Positions 25,601 to 36,059 of a stretch of 64,000 bases of DNA are shown here, piece after piece; within the stretch, counting starts at the first letter, position 1; each line of letters starts with the position of its first letter. The stretch is from Canna indica. Its lineage: Eukaryota; Streptophyta; Magnoliopsida; Zingiberales; Cannaceae. The DNA lies in NCBI GenBank assembly GCA_034359265.1, contig CP136898.1, positions 3,474,501 to 3,538,500 on the forward strand, read 5' to 3'. The notes beneath the pieces were generated by a model. It had not been told where the DNA came from, made no database searches, and was given only the letters and a program-made list of their open reading frames with translations. Both the position numbers and the translations under genes were made by a program.

Positions 25601-27224
25601 CTCCTTTTGATTGTCTTTGAAATTCTAACCAGAAATCATTTTTTTTGCAGGGATTTCTTGATCTACGAATCACTCCATGGATACGGAACCTTTTGACCCG
25701 ATCCTTGGCAATTGTGCCAAGTCTCATTGTTGCACTAATTGGTGGTTCTGCAGCAGCTGGACAGTTGATTATTATTGCTTCGGTATACACCTTGCTTGCC
25801 TAGAATGATCTCTGTGCTAACAAAATACTTGTAGAAAAAATGAAGTAGAGTTGGTGATTTGGAAATTATGGATATCACAATAGATTCACCATTGTCAATT
25901 GAAATGGTATTAATAAATTATCTCTTACTGAAATTAAAATGTAATTCGGACTTCTTTTCAAAATACAGTATAGTTTGTGAGTTTCAGGCAGTATAAGACT
26001 ATCACAAAGTTCTTAGTTTATCTGGCAGATTTTTTGGGGGAGCTTTTCTATGGTGTTTTCCCCTTAGGAGTTAGGACTTCTCTGATCTGACATTAATTTT
26101 CAGTAGAAGGTTCCCAAGTTATCATATCTCCCACCCCACACACACACGCACCCATTTTGGAAAAAAAAAGTGAGGTGCTTTATTCATTAAAAAAAACTTT
26201 TTACCTTTGATAGTTGATAGTTAAATAATTGTTTAAGATTTGCTCTATAAAAAGGTGTCTTATGCTGAACATTAAAACTTTAAGATTTGTTTCCAAATGG
26301 ATGGCCACTGGTCTTGTTGAAATTGCATTCTGTAGGATCATTTTTAAACTGCTCTGAGTATGTTCTCATCATTCTGATACTCAATCATGTCCATGCAGAT
26401 GATTTTATCATTTGAGCTTCCTTTCGCTTTAGTCCCACTTCTTAAGTTTACCAGCAGTAAGACCAAGATGGGTTCATATGCCAATTCAATTGCGGTACGT
26501 CTCTAATGGCATTATTTAATGATATTTGATGAACCAAGATGACAACTGTTTTTCTAGTTTTTATTACCATATTTATAAGTTTTGATGAACCAAGATGACA
26601 ATTGTTTTTCTAGTCCACACACTTTCTGATATAAGTTTTGATTAACATATATATAATTTTTTTTATGAACCAAGATGACCATTGTTTTTCTAGTCAGTCC
26701 ACCTACTGCTACAAGTTCTGATATTAAACTTCAGCTCTCTTAACCGAGTAGTAACACACTTTCTTGCACAAACCAATCATGATTTGCTTAGTTTTGATTT
26801 GATTGTATGAATCAGATAACAAGTAAACCATTTCTTATTTTCATTTGAGTTATCTCAAGTATCATGCTAAATTCTTGTTCTGCTACAGATTGCATCAATC
26901 ACATGGATAATAAGCTCTCTGATTGTGATGATCAATTCCTACTATATCATCAGTGGTTTCATCAACTTGCTTTTGCATAGTGGTATGCAAACAGTATCCG
27001 TCGTGTTTGCTGGAATCGTTGGTTTCTCGGGCATGCTGGTATATGTAGCTGCAATTCTGTACTTGGTCTTCAGGAGAAATAGGAAGTCCACTCAACCATT
27101 GCTGCATGATGACTCTCAATTCGGACAAAGCTGTGGAAGTAGCAGTTCCATATACGATCTACCGCGAGAGGACATAGTGAGCATGCAACTTCCACAAAGG
27201 AGGAACGCACTGGATCTGGACTAA
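19696..27224 (+). CDS. NRAMP6: NRAMP1/6-type divalent metal transporter, 13 coding exons
   Basis: Exons: 19696-19818, 20183-20261, 20371-20411, 20574-20652, 20734-20838, 21850-21959, 22252-22433, 22512-22581, 22772-22945, 23862-23966, 25651-25782, 26399-26494, 26889-27224. All junctions are GT-AG and keep one frame of 543 residues. The metal-binding DPGN motif follows GFLVSIAYI in TM1, and the TM6 metal-binding motif spans the exon 7/8 junction as AMVMPHN. The consensus transport loop [13 protein letters not shown] is intact. Sequence such as [20 protein letters not shown] places it in the Arabidopsis NRAMP1/NRAMP6 branch, not the NRAMP2-5 or EIN2 branch. Family members move Mn, Fe or Cd with protons; NRAMP1 acts at the plasma membrane and NRAMP6 inside the cell. 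The exact orthology is not settled here, so the symbol is tentative. Confidence 0.93.
26528..26700 (+). repeat. Three-copy minisatellite in NRAMP intron 12
   Basis: GATGAACCAAGATGACAA followed by TGTTTTTCTAGT occurs, with small changes, at 26528, 26584 and 26665, separated by unrelated AT-rich bases. Confidence 0.7.
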
Positions 27225-28812
27225 CGAAGTTACTTTCCTTTTAGCCTCGGCACTAGAAAGTGTTCTCTTTGTTAGACATGACCTTGTTGGCTAATAAGCT
27301 TCTCTTGCTTTCTTTTGCAACAGTCTCTTGACCGCTGATGCTTGTAAATCTAGTTTATAGAAAAATAAAATAAGCAGAAGCATAGAACAAAATCTTAGAT
27401 TTCTATGTTGGATTGTGTGACGTACTAAACTTTGGTTCTCTCTGTATAAGCCTCAAACCTCAAGTGATGAGTAGGTTTCACGATGTAAATGCAGACACCA
27501 TGCACATGAGAATACATGCAAGGAAAGAGAAGTAAGATAAGTAGAGATGACACTAGGATAGGTTTTGGAGAAAAATTTCTAAATCCTTCCTACTAATTTA
27601 ACAGGTAACATTGGGTACTCGTTTTTTTGCTCATTAACAAAATTTGTAAAAAGAAAAATTAATTCTTCTACATGCTTATGAGCTTCTGGGCACCGTTTTT
27701 TAGTTGTACAGGCATCCATAATTCGAGCATTTGCGATAGTGATGTATGGGACTACCGTTGTAGATGAGGAAATTCTTGAACTACATATTTCAAATTCCAT
27801 TTTCTGATCAAAAGTATTTTTCTACGAGCAGGTCTACCTGTACTACCTTTGTGTATGATTTGTGCACAGGTCTGCCTGTACTACCTTTGTCAAAGTGAAC
27901 AAGTCAGATTTGAACAATTTTGCCTTAAAGTGTTGTGTTTTTATTAGGAAGCCTCTTATTCAATTTATTTTATGAAAGAGGGCCTGTATAATGTGATTTC
28001 TTTTTGTCAATAGATTAAAATCCTCTTTATTGCAATAACTTAAGATATATAAAATGACATAAATATAAAATATATTGATAACTCGCACGTAGTCCATGAT
28101 TATAAAATAGATAGGGTTTGATATTCACAATTAAAACATGTCCAGCAGTACTGAATGATGTTCAAATTTGCTTAGTTAACATATATTAGAAATTTTGCAC
28201 AGAAAAAAAAGATGTACTAGAGATTTGGTAATTGAACACTAGTTTTCCCCTTGCAAAATTTAAGAGAAACTTTTAGTTATTTTATGTCATCCGATTATCT
28301 CCATCCTTTATTTAATTAACTTCTGTGCTAATCACATCATCTTTCCCTTCCTATTAAAATTTGTGGATATGTCAAACTAAAATGCAAGGAAGATGATACA
28401 ACAAGTTTCCTGTCAAAAATTATTCATTTAAATGCTTTTCAAGGCTAATAATCTTTCCATCGCCAAATTATATATATATATATATATAGCATAAATTTTC
28501 CTGTTTGGAAACTGTCTTTTTTAGGTTTGATAAAGTACATATTTTTAGTGAAAATTGTTAATTAGTATGTGAAAGATGTCCACTTGATCAGTCAATTAAG
28601 AACAAGTCATTATCATATAATAAAATAATAAATACAGTAAATGCACTCGGGTTATAATGCACTTAGGTTAAGTAAGTGGTCAGCAGAATCGCCCCCAAAC
28701 TAAAACTTTGTGACATCTTTTGTGCCATTTGTCTAATGGTTATAATGCACTTAGGTTGGACCACGTCGAGTTGAATTCGATTTAGAACAATCAGAAATAT
28801 TGTTTGATAAAT
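27225..28812. other. NRAMP 3'UTR and AT-rich spacer
   Basis: The 3'UTR probably covers the first 200-250 bases. The remainder is AT-rich with an (AT)n run at 28469-28488. An 18-base repeat (ttataatgcacttaggtt) occurs at about 28652 and 28739. No gene is seen. Confidence 0.5.
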
Positions 28813-29320
28813 TTGTTAAAAAGACTAGTTTGAACTTTGAAGAAATTCTCATTTGTGATCAATCCTTTTATTGGTCTCAAATGTATACACAAAATTATAT
28901 GTTGATTTTAATTATGGCATGACGTCTATGATCCGTGAGTTTGATTGTTAAGTTGGTGACATGGTGATTAAAAAATTTAACTTTGCCATGTCATTTTAAG
29001 GCCACATAGGATTTATAATGATTTAAGCTCAATTGTTAAGTTGACGTGGCTGTTAAGTTGCCGAAATCATTATAAGACTATAATTCTGGCCCAACTTAAC
29101 AGCCACGTCAAAGTTAAATCTTACATGACCTCAAGATGACATGGCAAAGTTAAATTTTTTACTTGTTTTTGGATCGCCATATCATAAACTTAATCACGAA
29201 TCGCGGACGACATGCTATAATCAGAACAAATCTATAACTTTGTGTATACAATTGCAACCAATAAAAGGATTAACCACAAATGAGAATTTCTCTATAGTTC
29301 AAACTGTTTTTAGCTAATAA
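28813..29320. mobile_element. Foldback (long inverted-repeat) element, family I
   Basis: About 240 bp at the left pairs with about 240 bp at the right. For example AGAAATTCTCATTTGTG at the left end returns reversed as CACAAATGAGAATTTCT at the right end, and the centre pairs AACTTAACAGCCACGTC with GACGTGGCTGTTAAGTT. No coding is present. Its ends (TTATTAGC...) and the subterminal sequence 'GATCAATCCTTTTATTGGTCTC' resemble those of the element at 32863-34046. Confidence 0.75.
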
Positions 29321-30001
29321 CCCAAAGACAAAACTAGGAAAATGAAAAATAAGAAGTAATAGCTTAAATCTACATGGGCATCTGGCAGCATTCAAATTGG
29401 TGTCAACTGCACATAGTAGGCAAATTCTATAATTTAGCTTAAAAACTTTCATGAGAAAAATTCCATAATTAAACTTGAACATCATATATTAGGCAGTTGC
29501 ACATAGAGAACTACTGGTCATCAACGAAATGAACCAAATGGAAACTATCTTAATTTAGCTTCAAACAAAATTTGCATAGATACTCGAATTTTGTTTATAG
29601 TTAACATGGTACTTGCACGGATTGCCTTAAAAGACAGAAATAGCATCTCAAAGAAGAAGGTAGAACAAGGATACAAAGACTAAAATGTTCTACTAACCCA
29701 AGAATGTATTAAGGTCTCACATATGTAATATGGTTCTTTCACCACATTCTACTATGTAGGTATTTGTATACCACAAGAATAGTCAGTGAAATGTCAAGTA
29801 ACCAAAGGGGCAAGTGTTGTAATAACTGCCTTTTTGCTCAACTATTAGTACACAATAATCTGAATGAACATATGTACAAAATCTACAATCAATATAGTTC
29901 CGCTGTTATGGTTGAAATTAATCAAGTGGCCAAAACATAACTTAAGAATGAAAAAGAACTGTACAGCAGCTACATACCATCAAAATTTTGGGTGATCTTG
30001 G
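29321..30001. other. Spacer and 3' region of the PPR gene
   Basis: AT-rich sequence downstream of the minus-strand PPR gene. Its 3'UTR probably lies in the right half. No other feature is seen. Confidence 0.5.
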
Positions 30002-31666
30002 TCAAAAATGCCAACCATTAGCACGCCAATAGCTCCGTGAATTAGCATTCAGACGTGCATTTTTTATCTTTAGAAAGAGCTTGTATGCTATCTCTACTTT
30101 ATTCATCTCTAATAATTTTCCGTTTAATTTACTATAAATAATCCTTCCAAGGCAAAACCCTTTTTGCAATGATTCCTCCACAACAAGAACAGCATTGTCA
30201 ACCTGCCCTATATTGCATAGTCCATTGACTATATATTTATAAACTTCCCTGTCAGAAGCATAACCACTATCTTGCATCTCCTCCCAGATCTTCAGAACCA
30301 TTCCAGATTTACCAAGCCTTGAGAGCCTCATAAGCAACAGTTTGTAAGCTTTCATGGATAACTTACATCCTGCTTTCCTGCTCTTTTTGTAAATTATCAT
30401 AGCAGCATGAGGAGGTCCAAAGCTACATAAAGGCTCAATGATAGATGTGATCATACCAGTGCTAGGCAAAATTCCTCGGAATAACATCTCATCAAAAAGT
30501 TCAAGTGCATCAGCCACTCTTCTAACTTTGAGAAACGCACTAATCAATTTGGCATAAGTATCACTGTTTGGTGAACACTCCTTACCCGTCATATCTTTAT
30601 AGTACTTAATGCATTTGTCCAAGTCCCCAATTGATATGAAGTTAGTGATCATCGCATTGAATGTCCGTGTATCTCGAAGACAGCCCTTATCTTCCATCTT
30701 CTCAAAAATATCCACAGCATCATCAATCCGGCCAGCTCGGCCTAATGCCTCAATGATGTAACTAAATGTAACACTATCAGGGAGCAAACCATCAGCCACC
30801 ATCATTGTGCAATAACCCTCTACCTTGTCAACCCTGCCAAACTTTGCCCACCCACTGATAATCTCATTGTATGTCACATTATCGAAGGGAAATTCTCCTT
30901 TCATCGTGTTAAACAAAGAACTTGCAACTTTTACATGAGACCTTCGACTCAGACACCGTAGAACTATATTGAGAGACTCTAAATTATGCTTACCTCCAAT
31001 ATTCTTTAAATTCCTAAACAGTTTGATTGCTTTAGAAACTTGGCAAGCACTAATGTAATTGTCCATTAGAATCTCCAAGGTTTCCGCATTTGGTCCAAAA
31101 CCATCCTCTTTCATCCTAAGCAAGATTTCTTCAACAAATTCAAAGAACTTTCTTCGTCCAAGGGCCTTCAACATCACGTTATAAGTTTCAACACAAGATG
31201 TCACATTTGGCTGTTGAATAGCCCAGTTGAAGAAAGAGATCATGGCAGCTCCGCCTAAACCTCCCTTGTTCAGTACATCAGCAAAGATCTCCTCAGTAAG
31301 GTCCACGCCAGAAGCAGAGAGTGCGGATTCAAGGGCGGATCTACCTGGAAGCTTCTGAAGGAAGATCCCACGTAGCTTCTCGCCATGCGAGAGGGTTCGA
31401 TCACGAAGGCTACTGAAAGCTGATTCTTGCACTGATTTCTCTACAAAAAGACGGGGTTTTGGAGGGTCAGGATCGATAGGAAGGAGGTTGGACAGCTCTT
31501 CGAGGATGAACCGCTCGGAGAGGGTTGAATTTGATTCAATAGGACTGGAAGCTCCATCAAGGAAATCGACGGAGAGGAATCGAGGAGTAATGAAGGAGAA
31601 GGGGGTGAGGTTGAATCTGCTTCCTTTGATAGAACAAATTAACCCTAAAACTCGAGGCATCGCCAT
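30002..31666 (-). CDS. P-class pentatricopeptide repeat protein, probably mitochondrial
   Basis: Residues about 160-530 consist of about ten 35-residue PPR motifs of the P class (for example VTYNEIISGWAKFGRVDKVEG and RTFNAMITNFISIGDLDKC); no E or DYW domain follows. Such proteins bind organelle RNA and affect its processing, stability or splicing. The upstream in-frame ATG at 31702 would add 12 residues, but a good splice acceptor (CAACACAG, AG at 31680-31679) lies between it and 31666. I therefore take MAMPRVL at 31666 as the start, giving 554 residues. The N-terminus is basic, poor in acidic residues and rich in Ser, Thr and Phe, as expected for an organelle transit peptide. The gene resembles Arabidopsis At5g43820-like P-class proteins, but I cannot assign an orthologue. 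Its leader exon is about 700 bp upstream and belongs to a repeated module. Confidence 0.9.
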   Translation of the reverse strand: MAMPRVLGLICSIKGSRFNLTPFSFITPRFLSVDFLDGASSPIESNSTLSERFILEELSNLLPIDPDPPKPRLFVEKSVQESAFSSLRDRTLSHGEKLRGIFLQKLPGRSALESALSASGVDLTEEIFADVLNKGGLGGAAMISFFNWAIQQPNVTSCVETYNVMLKALGRRKFFEFVEEILLRMKEDGFGPNAETLEILMDNYISACQVSKAIKLFRNLKNIGGKHNLESLNIVLRCLSRRSHVKVASSLFNTMKGEFPFDNVTYNEIISGWAKFGRVDKVEGYCTMMVADGLLPDSVTFSYIIEALGRAGRIDDAVDIFEKMEDKGCLRDTRTFNAMITNFISIGDLDKCIKYYKDMTGKECSPNSDTYAKLISAFLKVRRVADALELFDEMLFRGILPSTGMITSIIEPLCSFGPPHAAMIIYKKSRKAGCKLSMKAYKLLLMRLSRLGKSGMVLKIWEEMQDSGYASDREVYKYIVNGLCNIGQVDNAVLVVEESLQKGFCLGRIIYSKLNGKLLEMNKVEIAYKLFLKIKNARLNANSRSYWRANGWHF

Positions 31667-32035
31667 GAGTGAAGTAAACTGTGTTGATGTGGAAGAACAC
31701 AAATGTTAACAGAGAAACATATGATTAAGCAAATAAGAAAGAACAAAAACTCGAATCATGATTGTAATTGTTACAATGTAAACTTGTTAAAGATATTTGC
31801 ATTCAGACAATTCAATGAGATTACTATTAAGAATAAAATATAACATATGTAAGAAAGAAGTAATATAAAAGCATAAATATTTATTGCAACAATGGGCAAG
31901 CTAAACTCCAGAAACAAAAATCAAGAAAACAAATCTTGACAGGAAGAAGACGTCTGATTTCAAATCATGCGATAGGAAACTAATTTACCAGATGAGATGG
32001 TAAAAAAAAAATCTCATATACTTCAAAAAGTATAT

Positions 32036-32660
32036 ATATTTTTCATCTATACATTTAGTTAATCATATGGACAACATGGTTTAGTTAACAATAGAAAAAA
32101 ATGTAACATTCAAGTAAAAATTTCCACAACGGAATGGCAATTATAGCAGCGCAGCCCATACGAGCACAAATGCAGTGACACACGATCACACAATTTGATA
32201 ACAAATTATTACAAATAAAGACCAAAACTTAGACAGACAAAGCGAAGGAAATCAAAGTCCCGATGATGTACGCAAAGCAAAGGGTCGAGGCAAAGCCAAA
32301 ACCTAAATAGGGCCAATACAATAGTAAGAAAATCCAACACCAATTATTAGAGATTCAGATTCCAGAAAGCGATACCTGCGACACAAAATGGAGAGAAATT
32401 AGAGTCTTGGTGATGCGTCGTCACCCTCGATAGTAGGGTGATCAGAATGAGCCCTCTCGCGCTACGCGGGCTCACTATCGCCGACGCCGTGGGATTTCGG
32501 GATTAGGAGTTTGCGATCTGGCGTCTGGGGCTGGCGGAGCTCCGGAGCTCCATCGCAGTCACCGACTAACCGCGCGACGGGCGTTCCTCGGCACCGCGGC
32601 CTCCTAGTAGGAATTGGAAAATCTAGGGTTATAGTACTAACTCGTTAGATTTTTTTTCTC
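32036..32660 (-). promoter_or_regulatory. Promoter/leader-exon/intron module, PPR-gene copy
   Basis: Read on the minus strand: a telo-box (AACCCTA, at 32624-32630), a GC-rich leader exon containing GGAGCTCCGCCAGCCCC and CATTTTGTGTCGCAG, a donor G|GTATC with the intron from 32375, and a pyrimidine-rich intron start. The intron would run to the acceptor at 31679-31680, just before the PPR start codon. The whole stretch is homologous to the plus-strand copies at 54.7-56.3 and 60.6-61.3 kb, with more divergence than those show among themselves. This is the strongest evidence that it is a transcribed leader and not random repeat: the splice donor and telo-box are conserved. Confidence 0.8.
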
Positions 32661-32862
32661 CTATTTAATTAATAAAAAGTGGATAAATGTAATTTCCTGT
32701 GGAATGAACAAAACCATGCGTTTTATATAAGTAAAATAATTATTTTACTCGTATTTTATTTCAATTTTTATATTAATTATTTGAAATAAAATAATTATAT
32801 AATTATATTATATATGTTGATTCTAATAAAAATAATAAATACTTTGATCTATTAATGTATGA

Positions 32863-34046
32863 TTATTAGACGAAAATGATCCAAACTTTCACGATTTTTT
32901 TTTATTTTGATCAATCCTTTGATTAGTCTCAGTTGTATATAAAAAATTTAACATCTATTTCAATAATGGCCCCCCGTCAGCTAGTCGTGATGTCGTCCGC
33001 TAACTTGTTGACGTGGCGATTCGAAAAAAAAATTAAATATCACCATATCAAAAGGGATCCACGTAGATTTAATGAGTTATTAGATAAAAATTGTCTCAAC
33101 TTTCGCAAATTTTTTAATTTTGGTCAATCATTTGATTGGTCTCAGTTGTATATAAAAAGTTTAACATTAGTTCCAATAATGACCTCATATATATATGTAT
33201 CATCAAACACCACATCGATATATATGTATGATCAAACACCATACTGCACATTGATATTGATATATATATACACACCATATATATTGCACTTCAATATGAT
33301 AACATTAAATACATCATCAAAAATACAGTACCACCATACTGAAACATTAAATGCATCAATTTTAAAAATATCATCGAACACTATCAAACACCATAAAAAA
33401 TTTGAAGTATCTTTTGAAACTAATAAATCATATTGATAACAGCATACTATCAAACATCACACTGATATATCGTACCAATAACACCATATATATATAAAAT
33501 GAACTATCTTTTAAAACTGATATATACTGATAACACCAGTATAGTATTGTACTTTTTATGGTATATTTTTTATGGTGTAATTTTGATGGTGTATCGGTAC
33601 AGTGTAGTATAGTGCATATATTAGTATACAGTGTGGTGTTTGATGATACATATATATCGATGTGGTGTTTGATTGTACTTATATATTAGTGTGCAGTATA
33701 GTGTTTGATGGTACATATATATGAGGCTATTATTGGAACCAATGTTAAACTTCTTATATACAATTGAGATCAATCAAAGAATTAGCTAAAATTGGGAAAA
33801 TTTGCGAAAGTTGATGACATTTTTGTCTAATAACCTTTAAGTCTACGTGGATCCTTTCTGACGTGACGATATTTAAAAATTATTTCTGAATCGTCACGTC
33901 AACAAATTAATGGACGACATCACGACTAGTTGACGAGGGGTCATTATTAGAACTAATGTTAAACTTCTTATATACAATTGAGATCAATCAAAGGATTGAT
34001 CAAAATTGAAAATTTCTCAAAGGTTAGGCTCATTTTCATCTAATAA
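32863..34046. mobile_element. Large foldback element, about 1.2 kb, family I
   Basis: The element starts TTATTAGACGAAAATGA and ends TCATTTTCATCTAATAA, nearly perfect inverted ends. The arms run about 550 bp each to a centre near 33460. Each arm carries a tandem duplication of the subterminal unit (GATCAATC...TTTGATTGGTCTCAGTTGTATATAAA, seen at about 32910 and 33122, mirrored at about 33770 and 33985). The inner part carries 'ATCAAACACCACATCGATATATATG' and its reverse. No coding or clear target duplication is seen. Confidence 0.85.
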
Positions 34047-34243
34047 GCCTTAATTATATTATATAATTAACTATATTATATAATGAATATTATATGTGTC
34101 ATTTTAAATTCAATATCAGAAATTTTAATATAAGAAAATGGTAGCTACATATTTGACAATTAAGCATAAAGTCCAAAAAAAAAAAAAACACCAAATTAAA
34201 ATGATTCAACATCTACCGTTCAAGTTCACTTATGAAGCTCCTC

Positions 34244-36011
34244 TCATCTCTCAACATGTCTAGCTCTTTCTGCATGCAAACCTGATCTTGAATGCTTGTA
34301 ATTAAGTGCCTGATGATGACTATGAACTGCACCAGCAGCACAGGTTTTACGAAGTCGTCGAGAAACCTGACTCATGCTTGGCAATGCCTCGGCTGGTACA
34401 CTGATCGATTCGAAAGCGATATCGGTGATCTTTTTTACTTGCTCGAGAGAACAAGATGTGAGTTTCATCTTCTCATCTATCACCTTCTTAAAGTGGACAG
34501 GGTAATGCATCTTCACCCATTTTATGTAGCCTGATTCACCTGCCTCGGTAGCAGCCTCCTGTTGCCTCTTGTTGGCTACCAACTCCAGAATAAGCAAGGC
34601 AAGCTTGTGTACCTCTGAAACCAAATCAAAATCTTGTCAAAAATGTTCAGTTTCAAGCATGCTTTTGTTGCAGAAACATTTATAAGCAGAATGTAGTGTT
34701 AACAAATGAGAAATTTTGAAGTCTAATTCATGAATTTAATCTTCAAATTAACTTAAACAGTATATGCTGCTAATTACCATGATTAAACTTACTCTTCGAT
34801 TCAGAATCTGGATTACCAACCCTAAATTTGGAGATCAAAGCTTCAATATCTTCTGTCAACAGTAAGCTTTTGGTCTTCAAATCATACCCAACATGTGGCC
34901 ACTGCTCCTCAAGATAGCAGATGCCATTAATGACCCCCATCAACACCTTCAGCCTTTCCTTCCAGGGCGGTGAATCCTTCAGCCACTCCTCCACGCTGCA
35001 AACATGGGCGATTTCCATCACAAATGCTACTAGCTCCCTTCGCTCGCACCAACCGATCACCTTAACCAAGTTCTTGTGCCTCAATTGCACAAGAACCCTA
35101 AATTCTTCCCCAAATTCTCTGTCAATCTCCATTGAATCCTTCCATTTCTGCACATGAACCTCAACTTGCACTCCATTTCTGAGTTTCCCCAAGTATACAT
35201 CCTCCTTCTCTGTATTCATCACCACATTGTCCTCAGCAAATCCGTCAGTTGCTTTCTTCAGCACCGCCGCGGTGAACTGATGAGGCCGCCGCAGAAGCAG
35301 CCAGACAATGACGCCGAAGACTGCAACAACAGTGGCCAAGACCACCATCAACAACAAGATAGTCGCGGTGATCTCAAACTCGTGGCGGTGATCCTCTGGG
35401 GAAAGCCCCGAGCGAATGAAGCTTGACGAGTTGAACCGCTCGAACAACCCAATGCTACCTTCTCTGCTCTCGGAGAAGTCATTGTAAGACAGGTTGAGGA
35501 AGGAGAGGTTCGCGAGGCTCGCGAGCAAGTCGAAGGGGACGTCACCGGCGAGCGCGTTGTGGCTGAGATCGAGCGACCGGATCTGCGTGCAACAGAGAAC
35601 GGACGAGGGGAACGCGCCGCGGAGGGAGTTGTTGGCGAGGTCGATGGCGAGCACCGAGGAAGGGCAGTAGGACCAGAAGAAGGCGAAGGAGAGGTAGAGG
35701 GGAGCGATCTTGGGGCGCGAGCGGAGGTTGATCGCGGGGAAGGAGAGGTTGCAGTCAGGGTTTCCGGACTCAGCGCAGAGGTGGCGGGCGACGACGGTGG
35801 ACTTGTAGATGTTGACGAGGTCGGAACTGGTGGAGTTGCAGTAGCGGAGAGTGGGGTCGCGGGCGCAGTTGGCGGCGACGGCGGCGGCGAAGTCCGGCGG
35901 CGGGGGTTGGTTGAGTTCTTGGATTAGGGGGGATGTAAGAGTTCGCGGGATCGTGGAGAGGGAGATGAGGAAGGAGAGAGTTGTCAGCGACGTCCGAGAA
36001 GTCGCCGCCAT
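34244..36011 (-). CDS. CaMRLK/MEE62-like LRR receptor pseudokinase, two exons
   Basis: Exon 1 is 36011-34793 with donor AAGA|GTAAGT; exon 2 is 34614-34244 after acceptor TTTCAG. The join keeps the frame and yields about 529 residues. A signal peptide (about 1-26) precedes an N-terminal cap region with STVVARHLCAESGNP, two to three short LRRs (about 118-180), and one membrane segment (about 215-240). The cytoplasmic kinase-like domain has no glycine-rich loop, HRD is replaced by GYDLKTKSLLL, and the DFG position reads ISKF; the activation segment is very short. These features match the calmodulin-binding receptor-like kinase CaMRLK (At5g45800, MEE62), so the losses look like a family trait and not recent decay. 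It should be catalytically dead and act by binding. Confidence 0.78.
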
Positions 36012-36059
36012 GAACGAGTGAGAGAGATGATGATGAACAATGAAACCTGTGGCGACGGT

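Noticed and set aside
31667..31702. Upstream ATG of the PPR frame (MCSSTSTQFTSL...)
   Set aside because: A strong splice acceptor at 31679-31680 lies after it and matches the distant leader exon, so it is probably intronic.
32933..33436. 167-codon plus-strand frame
   Set aside because: Lies wholly inside the foldback element and encodes low-complexity sequence from ATATAT and ATCAAACACC repeats.
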